64,000 bases of DNA from Phenylobacterium sp. J367. Lineage in GTDB: Bacteria; Pseudomonadota; Alphaproteobacteria; Caulobacterales; Caulobacteraceae. Made by a program: the position numbers and the translations under genes. The notes under the pieces are model-generated. The model was not told the origin of the DNA and ran no database searches. It was given only the letters and a program-made list of their open reading frames with translations. Below are positions 35,004 to 44,125 of the stretch, piece by piece. Each line of letters opens with the position of its first letter. The stretch's first letter is position 1. Location: the NCBI RefSeq assembly GCF_024699985.1, contig NZ_JAJONA010000001.1, forward strand, positions 62,001 to 126,000, in the 5' to 3' direction.

Positions 35004-35651
35004 GTGACCAAGCCCATGAAGATCGACTTCGTCTCCGACGTCTCCTGCCCCTGGTGCATCATCGGCCTCGGCGGGCTGGAAGAAGCCCTGTCGCGGGTCG
35101 GCGACCTGGTCGACGCGACGATCACTCTGCAGCCGTTCGAACTCAATCCGGACATGCCGCCCGAAGGGCAGAACCTGGGCGAGCACGTCTTCCAGAAGTA
35201 CGGCGCGACCCCGGAGCAGTCGGCCGCCAACCGCGAGCACATCCGCGCCCGCGCCGCCGAGGTGGGCTTCACCATCGCGACCACGGCTGACAGCCGCATC
35301 TACAACACCTTCGACGCTCACCGCCTGCTGCATTGGGCAGGCCTGGAGGGCCGCCAGCTGCCCCTCAAGCGGGCGCTGTTCGAGGCCTATTTCACCCGCG
35401 GCGAGAACCCCGGCGACCACGAGGTGCTGGTCGCCGCCGCCGAGCGCGTCGGACTCGACCCCGTGGAGGCCCGCGAGGTGCTGGCGTCGGGCCGCTTCGC
35501 CGACCACGTCCGTTCGCTGGAGCGCCAATGGTACGAGGCGGGCATCAGCTCGGTGCCGGCCATCATCATCGACGGGAAATACCTGATCTCCGGCGGCCAA
35601 CCCGCCGACGCCTTCGAGCGCGCGCTCCGCACCATCGCCGCGGAGGCCTGA
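35004..35651 (+). CDS. DsbA-family oxidoreductase, FrnE-like
   Basis: A 215-residue protein with the thioredoxin-fold active site SDVSCPWCIIG near residues 13-20, and the FrnE-type helical insertion (NPDMPPEGQNLGEHVFQKYG). The C-terminus holds the cis-proline region ISSVPAIIIDGKYLISGGQP. FrnE-like proteins are cytosolic thiol-disulfide oxidoreductases, sometimes linked to polyketide assembly or oxidative stress. No signal peptide is present. GTG 35004 is chosen because GGAG is about ten bases upstream; ATG 35016 is possible. It lies close to trxB, the reductase of thioredoxin. Confidence 0.87.
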   Translation: MTKPMKIDFVSDVSCPWCIIGLGGLEEALSRVGDLVDATITLQPFELNPDMPPEGQNLGEHVFQKYGATPEQSAANREHIRARAAEVGFTIATTADSRIYNTFDAHRLLHWAGLEGRQLPLKRALFEAYFTRGENPGDHEVLVAAAERVGLDPVEAREVLASGRFADHVRSLERQWYEAGISSVPAIIIDGKYLISGGQPADAFERALRTIAAEA

Positions 35652-35711
35652 GCCTGCCCTGACCGAAGGTCACAGGTCGCACCGGCCCGGAATCGTCACT
35701 ACATTGCCGCC

Positions 35712-36716
35712 ATGTCCGATCCTCGCTCCGTCCGCTGCCTCATCGTGGGCTCCGGCCCCGCCGGCTACACCGCCGCCATCTACGCCGCCCGCGCGCTGCT
35801 GAAGCCCGTGCTGATCCAGGGCATCCAGCCCGGCGGCCAGCTCACCATCACCACGGACGTGGAGAACTATCCGGGCTTCGCCGACGTCATCCAGGGCCCG
35901 TGGCTGATGGAGCAGATGCAGGCCCAGGCCGAGCACGTGGGCACGGAGATCGTCAACGACATCGTCCTGAAGGCCGACCTCTCCAAGCGCCCGTTCCGGC
36001 TGGAGACCGATAGCGGCCAGGTCTGGCTCGCCGAGACCCTGATCATCGCCACCGGCGCCCAGGCCAAGTGGCTGGGCCTCGAGAGCGAGCAGCAATTCCA
36101 AGGCTTCGGCGTCTCGGCCTGCGCCACCTGCGACGGCTTCTTCTACCGCGGCAAGAACGTGGTCGTGGTGGGCGGCGGCAACACCGCCGTGGAGGAGGCC
36201 CTGTTCCTCACCAACTTCGCGGCCAAGGTCACGGTCGTGCACCGCCGCGACGAGTTCCGCGCCGAGCGGATCCTGCAGGAGCGGCTGTTCGCCCACCCGA
36301 AGATCGAGGTGATCTGGGACAACGCCATCGACGAGGTCATCGGCGAGACCGATCCCATGGGCGTCACCGGCGTCCGGCTGAAGAACGTGAAGACCGGCCA
36401 GCTCACCACCGTCCCGGCGGACGGCGTCTTCATCGCCATCGGCCACGCGCCGGCCAGCCAGCTCTTCCAGGGCCAGCTCGAGATGGACAGCTCGGGCTAT
36501 CTGAAGGTGAAGGCCGGCACCGCCTCCACCGCGATCCCCGGCGTCTATGCGGCCGGCGACGTCACCGACGACGTTTATCGCCAGGCGGTGACGGCGGCGG
36601 GCATGGGCTGCATGGCGGCGCTGGAGGCGGTGCGGTTCCTGGCCGAGGAAGACCACGCCCGCGCCCACCATCCGATCTCCCACAAGGAAGCCCAGAAGAT
36701 CGGCGCCTGGGACTGA
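35712..36716 (+). CDS. trxB: Thioredoxin reductase
   Basis: A 334-residue NADPH-dependent thioredoxin reductase. The FAD-binding motif is CLIVGSGPAGYTAAIYAARA, the redox-active disulfide lies in SACATCDGFFY, the NADPH motif is VVVVGGGNTAVEEA, and the C-terminal FAD site is AAGDVTDDVYRQAVTAAGMG. It reduces thioredoxin to supply ribonucleotide reductase and repair enzymes. Gene intact. The following GNAT gene starts 26 bases downstream. Confidence 0.97.
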   Translation: MSDPRSVRCLIVGSGPAGYTAAIYAARALLKPVLIQGIQPGGQLTITTDVENYPGFADVIQGPWLMEQMQAQAEHVGTEIVNDIVLKADLSKRPFRLETDSGQVWLAETLIIATGAQAKWLGLESEQQFQGFGVSACATCDGFFYRGKNVVVVGGGNTAVEEALFLTNFAAKVTVVHRRDEFRAERILQERLFAHPKIEVIWDNAIDEVIGETDPMGVTGVRLKNVKTGQLTTVPADGVFIAIGHAPASQLFQGQLEMDSSGYLKVKAGTASTAIPGVYAAGDVTDDVYRQAVTAAGMGCMAALEAVRFLAEEDHARAHHPISHKEAQKIGAWD

Positions 36717-36741
36717 TCCGGTTCCGGGCTAAGGTCGGCGG

Positions 36742-37227
36742 ATGATCCGCTACGCCAAGCCCGCCGACCACGCCGCCATCACCGAGGTGGTGGCGGCCGC
36801 GTTCGGGCAGCCGGACGAGGCCCGTCTGGTGGACCGGCTGCGGGCCGACGGGGACGTGCTGTTCGAACTGGTGGCCGAAGAGGCCGAGCGGATCGTCGGC
36901 CACATCCTGTTCAGCCGGCTGTGGGCCGACCGCTACGAGCTGATCGCGGCCCTGGCGCCGGTGGCGGTGGAGCCCGGACGGCAGAACGACGGGCTCGGCT
37001 CGGCCCTGGTGCGCGCGGGGCTGGAGAGCGCCAGGGAATTCGGGGCGCACGGCGTCATCGTGCTGGGCCATCCGGCCTATTACCCCAGGTTCGGATTTTC
37101 GGCGGAGACCGCCAGGACCGTGAAGGCGCCCTACGCCGGCTCGCCGGCCTTCATGGCGCTGGCGCTGGAGCCCGGCGTGTTCGACGCGCCGATGACGGTG
37201 GCCTACCCGGACGCGTTCGGCGGCTGA
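36742..37227 (+). CDS. GNAT-family N-acetyltransferase, YhbS-like
   Basis: A 161-residue GNAT. The acetyl-CoA site reads VAVEPGRQNDGLGSALVRAG (GLGSAL as the Q/R-x-x-G-x-G/A segment), and the C-terminal GHPAYYPRFGFSAETARTVK is the YhbS-type pattern. Substrate unknown. Tail to tail with the SleB gene: their stops are one base apart. Confidence 0.85.
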   Translation: MIRYAKPADHAAITEVVAAAFGQPDEARLVDRLRADGDVLFELVAEEAERIVGHILFSRLWADRYELIAALAPVAVEPGRQNDGLGSALVRAGLESAREFGAHGVIVLGHPAYYPRFGFSAETARTVKAPYAGSPAFMALALEPGVFDAPMTVAYPDAFGG

Positions 37228-37228
37228 G

Positions 37229-38294
37229 CTACTGGGCGGCGGCGGGCTGCGCCGCCTGCCCCACGTCCTGGGCCTTGGGCGCATCGAGGTCGCGCTCCAC
37301 CGCCGCCAGGCGCGCGTTGATCTGCTTCACCTCTTCCGGCGTCGGCTGGCGGCGGGCGGCGTAGATCGTGCCCTTCACCCGGGTCCGCAGGCCGTCCGCG
37401 GTCGCCGGATCGGCGACGGTGTAGGTCCTGACCTCACCGGCCACGGCGAGGTTCACCGTGCGGGCGGGCGGGATGTCCTGGGCCTCGGGGGCCAGCAGGC
37501 CGCCCTGGGTGCGGGCGTCGAGGCCGGTGAGGATGGCCGGCGTCAGGTCCGCCTCGCGGCCGGCGTAGCGGCCGGTGAAGGCGGCGGGTTCGCCCCAGGG
37601 CCCGGTCCAGCGGTAGAAGATGTGCTGGCCGACCTTGGTCATCTTGACCAGCGTCGGGGCCCAGTACGGGGCGACGTAGTCGGCGTGGTAGTGGGTGGCG
37701 GATCCCACCTGTTTGGCCACATGGCCGGCCAGCGCGGCCTCGGCGACCTTGCGGGCGCGGCTCCAGAGCGCCGGCTCCGGCTTCCAGCGGAGCGAGCCGT
37801 CGCAGGTAAAGGTGAACTGGCAGCCGGTGGCGCGGGCGGCGCCCTGGTAGACCACGGCGCAGACCGACTTCGGATAGGCCGGGTGGCGGACGCGGTTGAG
37901 CACCACCTGGGCCACCGCCTCCCTGGCCGGGCCCGGGCTCACGCGCGGCCTCGTAGTAGACCGCCTGGGCCAGGCACTCGACCGCCCGGGCGCGGTCCTG
38001 GCCGCCGGCCTTCAGGACGAAGGCCTTCATCGGCCGGATCGGCAGGTCGGCGAAGGGCTGCAGGTCGTTGATCTCCTGCGCCGTCCGGCCGGTCGGCGGC
38101 AGGCCGAGGTCGGGGACCTTGCGGAGGTCGAGGCTCTCCCACCCCTCGGGGCGGTTCCAGCCGTCGGCCTGGCGCAGGAAGGGATCGTGGCGGAGCGCCA
38201 GCGTCCGGCTCGACGGCGCCATGCTGTTGGTCAGCAGCTTCAGCGCCTCGGGCGACATGCCGGCCGCCGCCCAGGCCTTCTGCTCGTGCGTCAC
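37229..38294 (-). CDS. SleB-type cell-wall hydrolase, with frameshift
   Basis: A protein of about 354 residues with a hydrolase-2 (SleB/CwlJ) domain: [12 protein letters not shown], then [20 protein letters not shown] and [20 protein letters not shown], and [15 protein letters not shown]. The domain breaks at about 37921-37924: PGPGQ should continue [14 protein letters not shown], which appears after removing one G. The locus length is one above a multiple of three. The start is unresolved: GTG 38294 opens [12 protein letters not shown], but upstream in frame lies a lipobox-like [12 protein letters not shown] that has no ATG, so an N-terminal lipoprotein signal may be lost to another indel. 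It would hydrolyse peptidoglycan in the periplasm. Confidence 0.85.
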
Positions 38295-38585
38295 CTTCGG
38301 CTCAGGCGCGCAGGCGCCGAGCGCCAGGAGCGCGGCGGCCGCCGGCGGGACGGCGCAGCGAAGGAAGGCGGAGGCGGAGGTCAGGGGTCTGGGCTCTCGT
38401 TCTGCGGCGGGGTTGTCGCAGGAAATCAGGCGGATGGGTCCTTAATTCGGCGAAAGGTGGGCCACCCGGGCGGCCCGGGTACTTAGGGGGCGCGGTCCGC
38501 GGCGCCACCCGCCCTCAGGGAAAATCGAACCGCGTTCAGGGAAACGGCCTTGCGCAGCCGCTTCCGCGGGTTATATTTGGACCAG

Positions 38586-38606
38586 TTTTGCTCGATCTGA
38601 GCAAAA
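38586..38606 (+). promoter_or_regulatory. Inverted repeat upstream of nadA, distal copy
   Basis: A perfect 8-bp palindrome, TTTTGCTC-N5-GAGCAAAA. Together with a second similar repeat 46 bases downstream, it forms a pair of likely operators of the nadABC cluster, 98 bases before nadA. NAD-synthesis genes of alphaproteobacteria are controlled by NadQ-type repressors binding CTC-GAG-type palindromes, so this is a plausible but unproven candidate. Confidence 0.6.
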
Positions 38607-38652
38607 GTGACGCCGGAGGCCCGAAGCCCGAGGCGTGTTTTTGGACCCTACA

Positions 38653-38671
38653 TATGCTCAATTGGAGCATA
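38653..38671 (+). promoter_or_regulatory. Inverted repeat upstream of nadA, proximal copy
   Basis: A palindrome TATGCTC-N5-GAGCATA with the same GCTC-N5-GAGC core as the distal copy. It lies 13 bases before the nadA start and near the ribosome-binding site, so a bound repressor would block both transcription and translation initiation. Confidence 0.6.
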
Positions 38672-38683
38672 AGGGAGGTTCTG

Positions 38684-39769
38684 ATGGCGGCCGACGGCTT
38701 CACCCTCGACTTCACGCCTGAAGTGGAGGCCCTCACCCAGCCCGCATGGGAGAAGGTGAAAGGGCACGTCACGCCCATGGAGTGGCGCCTGCACGCCCCG
38801 CTGATCGCCGAGATCAACCGGCTGAAGCGGGAGAAGGACGCCGTCATCCTGGCCCACAACTACATGACGCCGGAGATCTTCCACGGCGTGGGCGACTTCG
38901 TGGGCGACAGCCTGGCCCTGGCGAAGGAGGCCGCGCGCTCGGACGCCAAGGTCATCGTCCAGGCCGGCGTGCACTTCATGGCCGAGACCTCGAAGATTCT
39001 CTCGCCGGAGAAGCGGGTGCTGATCCCCGACCTGCGGGCCGGCTGCTCGCTGGCGAGCTCGATCACCGGCGCCGACGTGCGCCTGATCAAGCAGCGCTAC
39101 CCGGGCCTGCCGGTGGTCACCTATGTGAACACCACCGCCGACGTGAAGGCGGAGACCGACATCTGCTGCACCAGCGCCAACGCCGTGCAGGTGGTCGAGG
39201 AGGCCGCGCGCCTGTGGGGCGTCGACCGGGTGATCCTGATCCCGGACGAATTCCTGGCCCGCAACGTCGCCCGCCAGACCCACATCGGGATCATCGCCTG
39301 GAAGGGCCGCTGCGAGGTGCACGAGCGCTTCACGGCCGAGGACATCCTGGAGATCAAGGCCGCCTACCCCGGCGCCGAGGTGCTGGCGCACCCGGAATGC
39401 CCGGCCGAGGTGCTGGAGGTCTCGGACTTCGCTGGCTCGACGGCGGCCATGAACGACTATGTGATCCAGAGGCGCCCGAAGCGGGTGGTGCTGATCACCG
39501 AGTGCTCCATGGCCGACAATGTCGCCGCGGACGCGGTCGGCACGGAGTTCGTGCGGCCCTGCAACCTGTGCCCTCACATGAAGCGGATCAGCCTGGAGAA
39601 CATCCACGAGGCGCTGCTGCACGACCGCTACGAGGTGACGGTGGATCCCGCCATCGCCGAGCGCGCGCGGCTCGCGGTGCAGCGGATGGTCGACCTGCCG
39701 CCCCCGGCGGTCCCGGCCCGCTACGACCTCGTGAAGGCCCGCCACCACGTCGACGTGGAGCTGATCTGA
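38684..39769 (+). CDS. nadA: Quinolinate synthase A
   Basis: A 361-residue NadA. It condenses iminoaspartate with dihydroxyacetone phosphate to form quinolinate, using a [4Fe-4S] cluster. The cluster cysteines are seen in [18 protein letters not shown] and PCNLCPHMK. The substrate region is [23 protein letters not shown] 38684 follows GGGAGG; an upstream frame to 38588 crosses the operator and is not used. First gene of nadA-nadB-nadC; its stop overlaps nadB by one base. Confidence 0.96.
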   Translation: MAADGFTLDFTPEVEALTQPAWEKVKGHVTPMEWRLHAPLIAEINRLKREKDAVILAHNYMTPEIFHGVGDFVGDSLALAKEAARSDAKVIVQAGVHFMAETSKILSPEKRVLIPDLRAGCSLASSITGADVRLIKQRYPGLPVVTYVNTTADVKAETDICCTSANAVQVVEEAARLWGVDRVILIPDEFLARNVARQTHIGIIAWKGRCEVHERFTAEDILEIKAAYPGAEVLAHPECPAEVLEVSDFAGSTAAMNDYVIQRRPKRVVLITECSMADNVAADAVGTEFVRPCNLCPHMKRISLENIHEALLHDRYEVTVDPAIAERARLAVQRMVDLPPPAVPARYDLVKARHHVDVELI

Positions 39770-41287
39770 TGAAGCGCCTCGTCCACGACGGCGTCGTCGT
39801 GGTGGGCGCGGGCCTGGCGGGCCTGACCGCGGCCTTGAGCGCGGCGCCGGCCAAGGTCCTGCTCATCACCGGCGCGCCCCTGAACCACGGCTGCTCGTCG
39901 GCCTGGGCGCAGGGCGGCATGGCCGCGGCGCTGGCCGCCGACGACACCCCCGAGCTGCACGCCGCCGACACGGTGATGGCGGGCGCGGGCCTGGTCGATC
40001 CGGACATGGCCCGGCTGCTGGCCGAGGAGGGCCCGGCCGCCGTCCGCACGCTGGCGGCGCTCGGCGCGCCGTTCGATCGCAAGGCCGACGGCGCCTTCGC
40101 CCAGAGCCTGGAGGCCGCCCACTCGAAGGCCCGCGTCGCCCGCGTGAAGGGCGATCAGGCCGGCCGGGCGATCATGGAGGCGGTGACCGTGGCGGTGCTC
40201 GCCGCGCGCCACGTCGAGGTCCGCACCGGTGCGACGCTGCGCGGCCTGCTGCAGGACGCCGAACGCCGGGTGCGCGGCGTCGTGGTGGAACAGGACGGCG
40301 CGCTCGTGGAGATCACGGCGCGCGCGGTGATCCTGGCCACCGGCGGCATCGGCGGGCTCTACGCCGTCACCACGACGCCGGCGGAGCTGGTGGGCGACGG
40401 CCTGGGGCTGGCGGCGCTGGCCGGCGCGACCATCGCCGACCCGGAGTTCGTGCAGTTCCACCCGACCGCCATCGACATCGGCCGCGATCCCGCGCCGCTG
40501 GCCACCGAGGCCCTGCGCGGCGAGGGCGCGGTGCTGGTCAACCGTGACGGCGAGCGGTTCATGGCCCGCTACCACCCCGACGCCGAGCTCGCGCCGCGCG
40601 ACGTGGTGGCCCGCGCCATCCACGCCGAGCGCGAGGCCGGCCGCGGCGCCTTCCTCGACGCCCGCGAGGCGGTGGGCGCACACTTCCCGGACGAGTTCCC
40701 GGCGGTGTTCGCCGCCTGCCTGGGCGGCGGGGTCGATCCGCGCCGGGCGCTGATCCCGGTGGCGCCGGCCTGCCACTACCACATGGGCGGCATCGCCACG
40801 GACGCCCAGGGCCGCACGTCCCCTGGCCGGCCTCTACGCCGCCGGCGAGTGCGCCTCGACGGGCGTCCACGGAGCGAACCGGCTGGCGTCCAACTCGCTG
40901 CTGGAAGCCGCGGTGTTCGGCGCCCGCGCGGGCCGCGCCGCCCGGTACGAGGCGGTCCTGCCGCCCGCGCCGCTCCGGGGCGAGGTCCCGCCGATCCTGC
41001 CGCACGCCGCGCTGCAGACGCTGCGCCAGGCGATGAGCCGCGACGCGGGCGTGGTCCGCGACGCCGACGGGCTTGGCCGGCTGCTGGCCCTGATCGACGC
41101 CCTGGAGGCCGAGCATGGCGCCAGCGCCGCGCTGATCGCCGCGCGCCTGACCGCCCACGCGGCGCTGGCCCGCACCGAGAGCCGCGGCGGCCACTTCCGC
41201 GCCGACGCCGTCCCGGCCGAGACGGCCGAGCGGACCTTCGTCACCCTGGCCGACGTGCGGCCGAACCTGAGGTACGCCGCCGAATGA
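39769..41287 (+). CDS. nadB: L-aspartate oxidase, with frameshift
   Basis: NadB oxidises L-aspartate to iminoaspartate for quinolinate synthesis. The FAD site [18 protein letters not shown], the family segment [20 protein letters not shown] and the histidine motif CHYHMGGI are seen. After ATDAQGRTS the frame should continue [20 protein letters not shown], which is present one base over: an extra C in the CCCC run around 40819-40822. The locus is 1519 bases, one more than a multiple of three. The C-terminal part reads intact to 41287. It is fused functionally with nadA and nadC in one operon. Confidence 0.93.
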
Positions 41288-42127
41288 TCCCGCCCCTGCC
41301 CGACCTGCTGATCGCCCCCGTCGTGAAGGGCGCGCTGGCGGAGGATCTCGGCCGCGCCGGCGACGTCACCGCCCAGGCCTGCATCCCGGCGGACGCGCGG
41401 CTGACCGCGGTCTTCGCGGCGCGGAAGCCCGGGGTGATCGCGGGCCTCGCCTGCGCCCGCATCGCGATCGCCGAGCTCGACCCGGACGCCCGCTTCGAGG
41501 CGGTGGTGGCGGACGGCGACAGCGTCGCCGCCGGCGCGGTGCTGGCCCGCGTCGAGGCCAATGCGCGGGCGCTGCTCTCGGCGGAACGGACGGGGCTGAA
41601 CCTGCTGGGCCGCCTGTCGGGCGTCGCCACCCTGACGCGTGCCTATGTGGACGCGGTGGCGGGGACGAAGGCCCGCATCGTCGACACGCGGAAGACCACG
41701 CCGGGCCTCCGCGCGCTGGAGAAGTACGCCGTGCGCTGCGGCGGCGGGGTGAACCACCGCTTCGGGCTCGATGACGCCATCCTCATCAAGGACAACCACG
41801 TGGCCGCCTGCGGCTCGGTGGGCGAGGCGGTCCGTCGGGCCAAGGCCTTCGCCGGCCACCTGATGAAGGTCGAGGTGGAGGTCGACACGCTCGCCCAGCT
41901 CGACGAGGCCCTGCCGGCCGGTCCCGACGTGATCATGCTGGACAACTTCAGCCTGGACGACTTGGCCGAGGCCGTGCGCCGAGTGGGCGGCCGGATCCCG
42001 GTGGAAGCCTCGGGCGGGGTGAACCTGCAGACCGTGCGCGCCATCGCCGAAACCGGCGTCGACGTGATCAGCGTGGGCCCTGACCCACTCGGTCGGGGTC
42101 CTGGACATCGGCCTGGACGCGATCTGA
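41284..42127 (+). CDS. nadC: Nicotinate-nucleotide pyrophosphorylase, frameshift near end
   Basis: NadC converts quinolinate and PRPP to nicotinate mononucleotide, with CO2 loss. Seen are [40 protein letters not shown] and [17 protein letters not shown], all family hallmarks. The last residues should read [14 protein letters not shown], and they do in another frame after about 42078-42082, where one base is extra or two are lost. The locus is 844 bases, one over a multiple of three. The start overlaps the nadB stop by four bases. Confidence 0.93.
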
Positions 42128-42186
42128 GCCGTAGGAACCGGGCTCGGCGGGCCGGGTTCACCTTCCCTACGGAGAAGGAGACCCAG

Positions 42187-42381
42187 ATGGCCTCAGGTCA
42201 GCCCCCCATCCCGCCGGAACAGCGTCCCGGCCATGACGACGGCATCGGCCGCCGCGACTCCAAGACCGGCCTGCAGTCCAACGAGCCCGGCGACGGCGAC
42301 GTGAACCTCGACGAGCAGGGCCGGTTCGGCAACCGCAAGCAGAACGTCGACGACGTCCAGCGCCGCGTCCAGGACCGCTGA
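42187..42381 (+). CDS. Small hydrophilic protein, 64 residues
   Basis: ATG 42187 follows GGAGAAGGAGACCC. The product is hydrophilic and glycine-, proline- and acid-rich with the segment GRFGNRKQNVDDVQRRVQDR. It is probably natively unfolded. It is followed three bases later by a similar small protein. Not recognised; sequences of this type (N-terminal PxEQRP, C-terminal NVDDVQ) are common in Caulobacterales. Confidence 0.65.
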   Translation: MASGQPPIPPEQRPGHDDGIGRRDSKTGLQSNEPGDGDVNLDEQGRFGNRKQNVDDVQRRVQDR

Positions 42382-42384
42382 GCC

Positions 42385-42639
42385 ATGCCCGACAAGCACG
42401 ATAACACCGAACGCTGGGGCGGCCCGGGCGCGAGCCACGAGGACCGCACCGAGACCCAGCCCGCCAAGCGTGACCCGCGAGCCCCGGGCGAACCCACCAA
42501 CACGCCGTTCAGCGGCGTCTCCGGCGGCGGCGGCGAACGCGACCGCCACCACGCCCACGACGCGGAGGGCAAGCGCGACACCCAGCAGAGCTCGGAGGAA
42601 CGCCGCAAGCACGACGGCGAGCAGCCGCGCCGGCACTGA
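42385..42639 (+). CDS. Small hydrophilic protein, 84 residues
   Basis: A charged, low-complexity protein beginning MPDKHDNTERWGGPGASHED, containing ERRKHDGEQPRRH at its end. It is very rich in D, E, H, K and R and probably disordered. Follows the previous small gene by three bases. No family known. Confidence 0.6.
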   Translation: MPDKHDNTERWGGPGASHEDRTETQPAKRDPRAPGEPTNTPFSGVSGGGGERDRHHAHDAEGKRDTQQSSEERRKHDGEQPRRH

Positions 42640-42790
42640 TTGGTTCAGAAGCGCAGGAGCCCGCCCAGGACTCACCACGCTTCGCGCAGCGGCCAGGGTT
42701 CGCCCTGGCCGTTCGTGTATTCAGCGCGCCGCACGGCAGGTTCGTCGCAGGGTGCATGCAAGCTCGACTGGATTGGCGTAGGCGGACCGC

Positions 42791-43312
42791 ATGAAGCTCC
42801 GCCTTGCCGCGCTCTGCGCCGTCCTCGCCCTGCCCTGCGCCGCGCAGCCGGCGGCGCCCGCCTATCCGAAGGTGGCGCCCGCCCCCGGCGGCTCGGTGAT
42901 CGTGCCGACCGCCGGCGCCGAGCGGGCGGTGACGGAATTCCACTATTCGCCCGCCCGCCGGGCCGGCGACTGGCTCTACATCTCCGGCGTCATCGCCGGC
43001 CCGGCCCCGGACGAGAAGCGCGACGCCGAGGCGTTCAAGGCCCAGACGCGCCGGGCCTTCGCCCACCTGAAGCGGACGCTGGAGGCCGGCGGCGCGGGTT
43101 TCGCCGACGTGGTGATGATCAACACCTTCCACGTCTGGAACGGCCCGGGCTTCACCGGAACGCGCGACGAGCAGTTCGCGGCCTTCAGCGCCGTGAAGGA
43201 CGAGTTCATGAGCGAGCCCTACCCCGCCTGGACGGCGGTCGGGACCAGCGGCCTGCTCACCGACAACGGCGTGGTCGAGATCCAGATGATCGCCTACGCG
43301 CCGAGGAAGTAG
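42791..43312 (+). CDS. Secreted RidA/YjgF-family protein
   Basis: A 173-residue protein with a signal peptide (MKLRLAALCAVLALPCAAQP). The mature part has the RidA fold: YISGVIAGPAPDEKRDAEAF, then FADVVMINTFHVWNG and AWTAVGTSGLLTDNGVVEIQ. Cytosolic RidA enzymes hydrolyse enamine/imine intermediates; an exported homologue may act on unknown compounds in the periplasm, and the arginine ligand typical of enzymatic RidA is not clearly present. It is convergent with the following gene. Confidence 0.82.
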   Translation: MKLRLAALCAVLALPCAAQPAAPAYPKVAPAPGGSVIVPTAGAERAVTEFHYSPARRAGDWLYISGVIAGPAPDEKRDAEAFKAQTRRAFAHLKRTLEAGGAGFADVVMINTFHVWNGPGFTGTRDEQFAAFSAVKDEFMSEPYPAWTAVGTSGLLTDNGVVEIQMIAYAPRK

Positions 43313-43320
43313 CCGGGTCG

Positions 43321-43347
43321 CCCCCTCCCGCCACTTCGTGGGGGAGG
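43321..43347. terminator. Terminator-like hairpin between convergent genes
   Basis: CCCCTCCCGCCAC-TTC-GTGGGGGAGG forms an imperfect hairpin between the stops of the RidA-like gene (43312) and the PfpI-like gene (43353). It lacks a strong T-run and may serve both directions. Confidence 0.5.
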
Positions 43348-43352
43348 TAGAA

Positions 43353-44043
43353 TTAAGCCGTCTGGCGCAGGCGGGCCGCGGCCTGCTCGGCGGCGGCCAT
43401 CCGGCCCTTGGCGAAGGGGGCCGAGGCGCTCGAGCACGCTGTCGAGCACCGCCTCCGGCGCGATCTCCGGCCGGCCGCTCTGGAACGGCGGCTCGGGCGC
43501 ATACTCGAGACCGAGCTGCAGCGCCTGGGCGAACTCCTGGCCGGCGATCTCGGCGACGATGGTGAAGGCGAGGTCGATGCCGGCGGTGACGCCGCCGCCG
43601 GTGAAGACATTGCCGCAGCGGACCACGCGGCCTTCGTCCACGGTCACGCCGAACGGATGCAGCAGTTCGCGCCACGCCCAGTGGGTCGCCGCCCGGCGGC
43701 CCTGCAGCAGGCCGGCGGCGGCCAGCAGCAGCGAGCCGGTGCAGACCGAGGTGACGTATTTCGCGCCCGACGCCAGGCGGCGGATCTCGGCGACGAAGGC
43801 CTCGTCGAGCATGGCGTCGGTCGTGCCGAAGCCGCCCGGCACGCAGATCAGGTCGCAGCGCCCGACCTGGGTCAGGTCCTCCAGCCGGGTGAACACCAGG
43901 CCCTCGGCCTCGATGTCCTGCCCGCCCATGGAGGCGACATGCACCTGCGCGCCCGGCAGGCGGCTCAGCACCTGATGCGGGCCGGTGAAGTCGAGATGGG
44001 TGACGCCCGGATAGAGCGGGAAGACGACGTGGAAGGCGGCCAT
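43353..44043 (-). CDS. DJ-1/PfpI-family protein, isonitrile-hydratase-like, with frameshift
   Basis: A 229-residue DJ-1/PfpI protein. The nucleophile cysteine lies in SVCTGSLLLAAAGLLQGR, and the following ATHWAWRELLHPFGV and GGVTAGIDLAFTIV are the pattern of isonitrile hydratase and related enzymes. The C-terminus should read APFAKGRMAAAEQAAARLRQTA; the frame is lost at a run of five G at 43416-43420 (C on the coding strand). The locus is 691 bases, one more than a multiple of three. It is divergent from a GlxA-type regulator that shares its fold. Confidence 0.85.
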
Positions 44044-44125
44044 GTATGTCTCTCCTTGCGGTTTCCAACATATACTGCCAAGCTTACGGCCTGGCCTGAA
44101 CGACAATGATCCCTCTGATCCTGCC

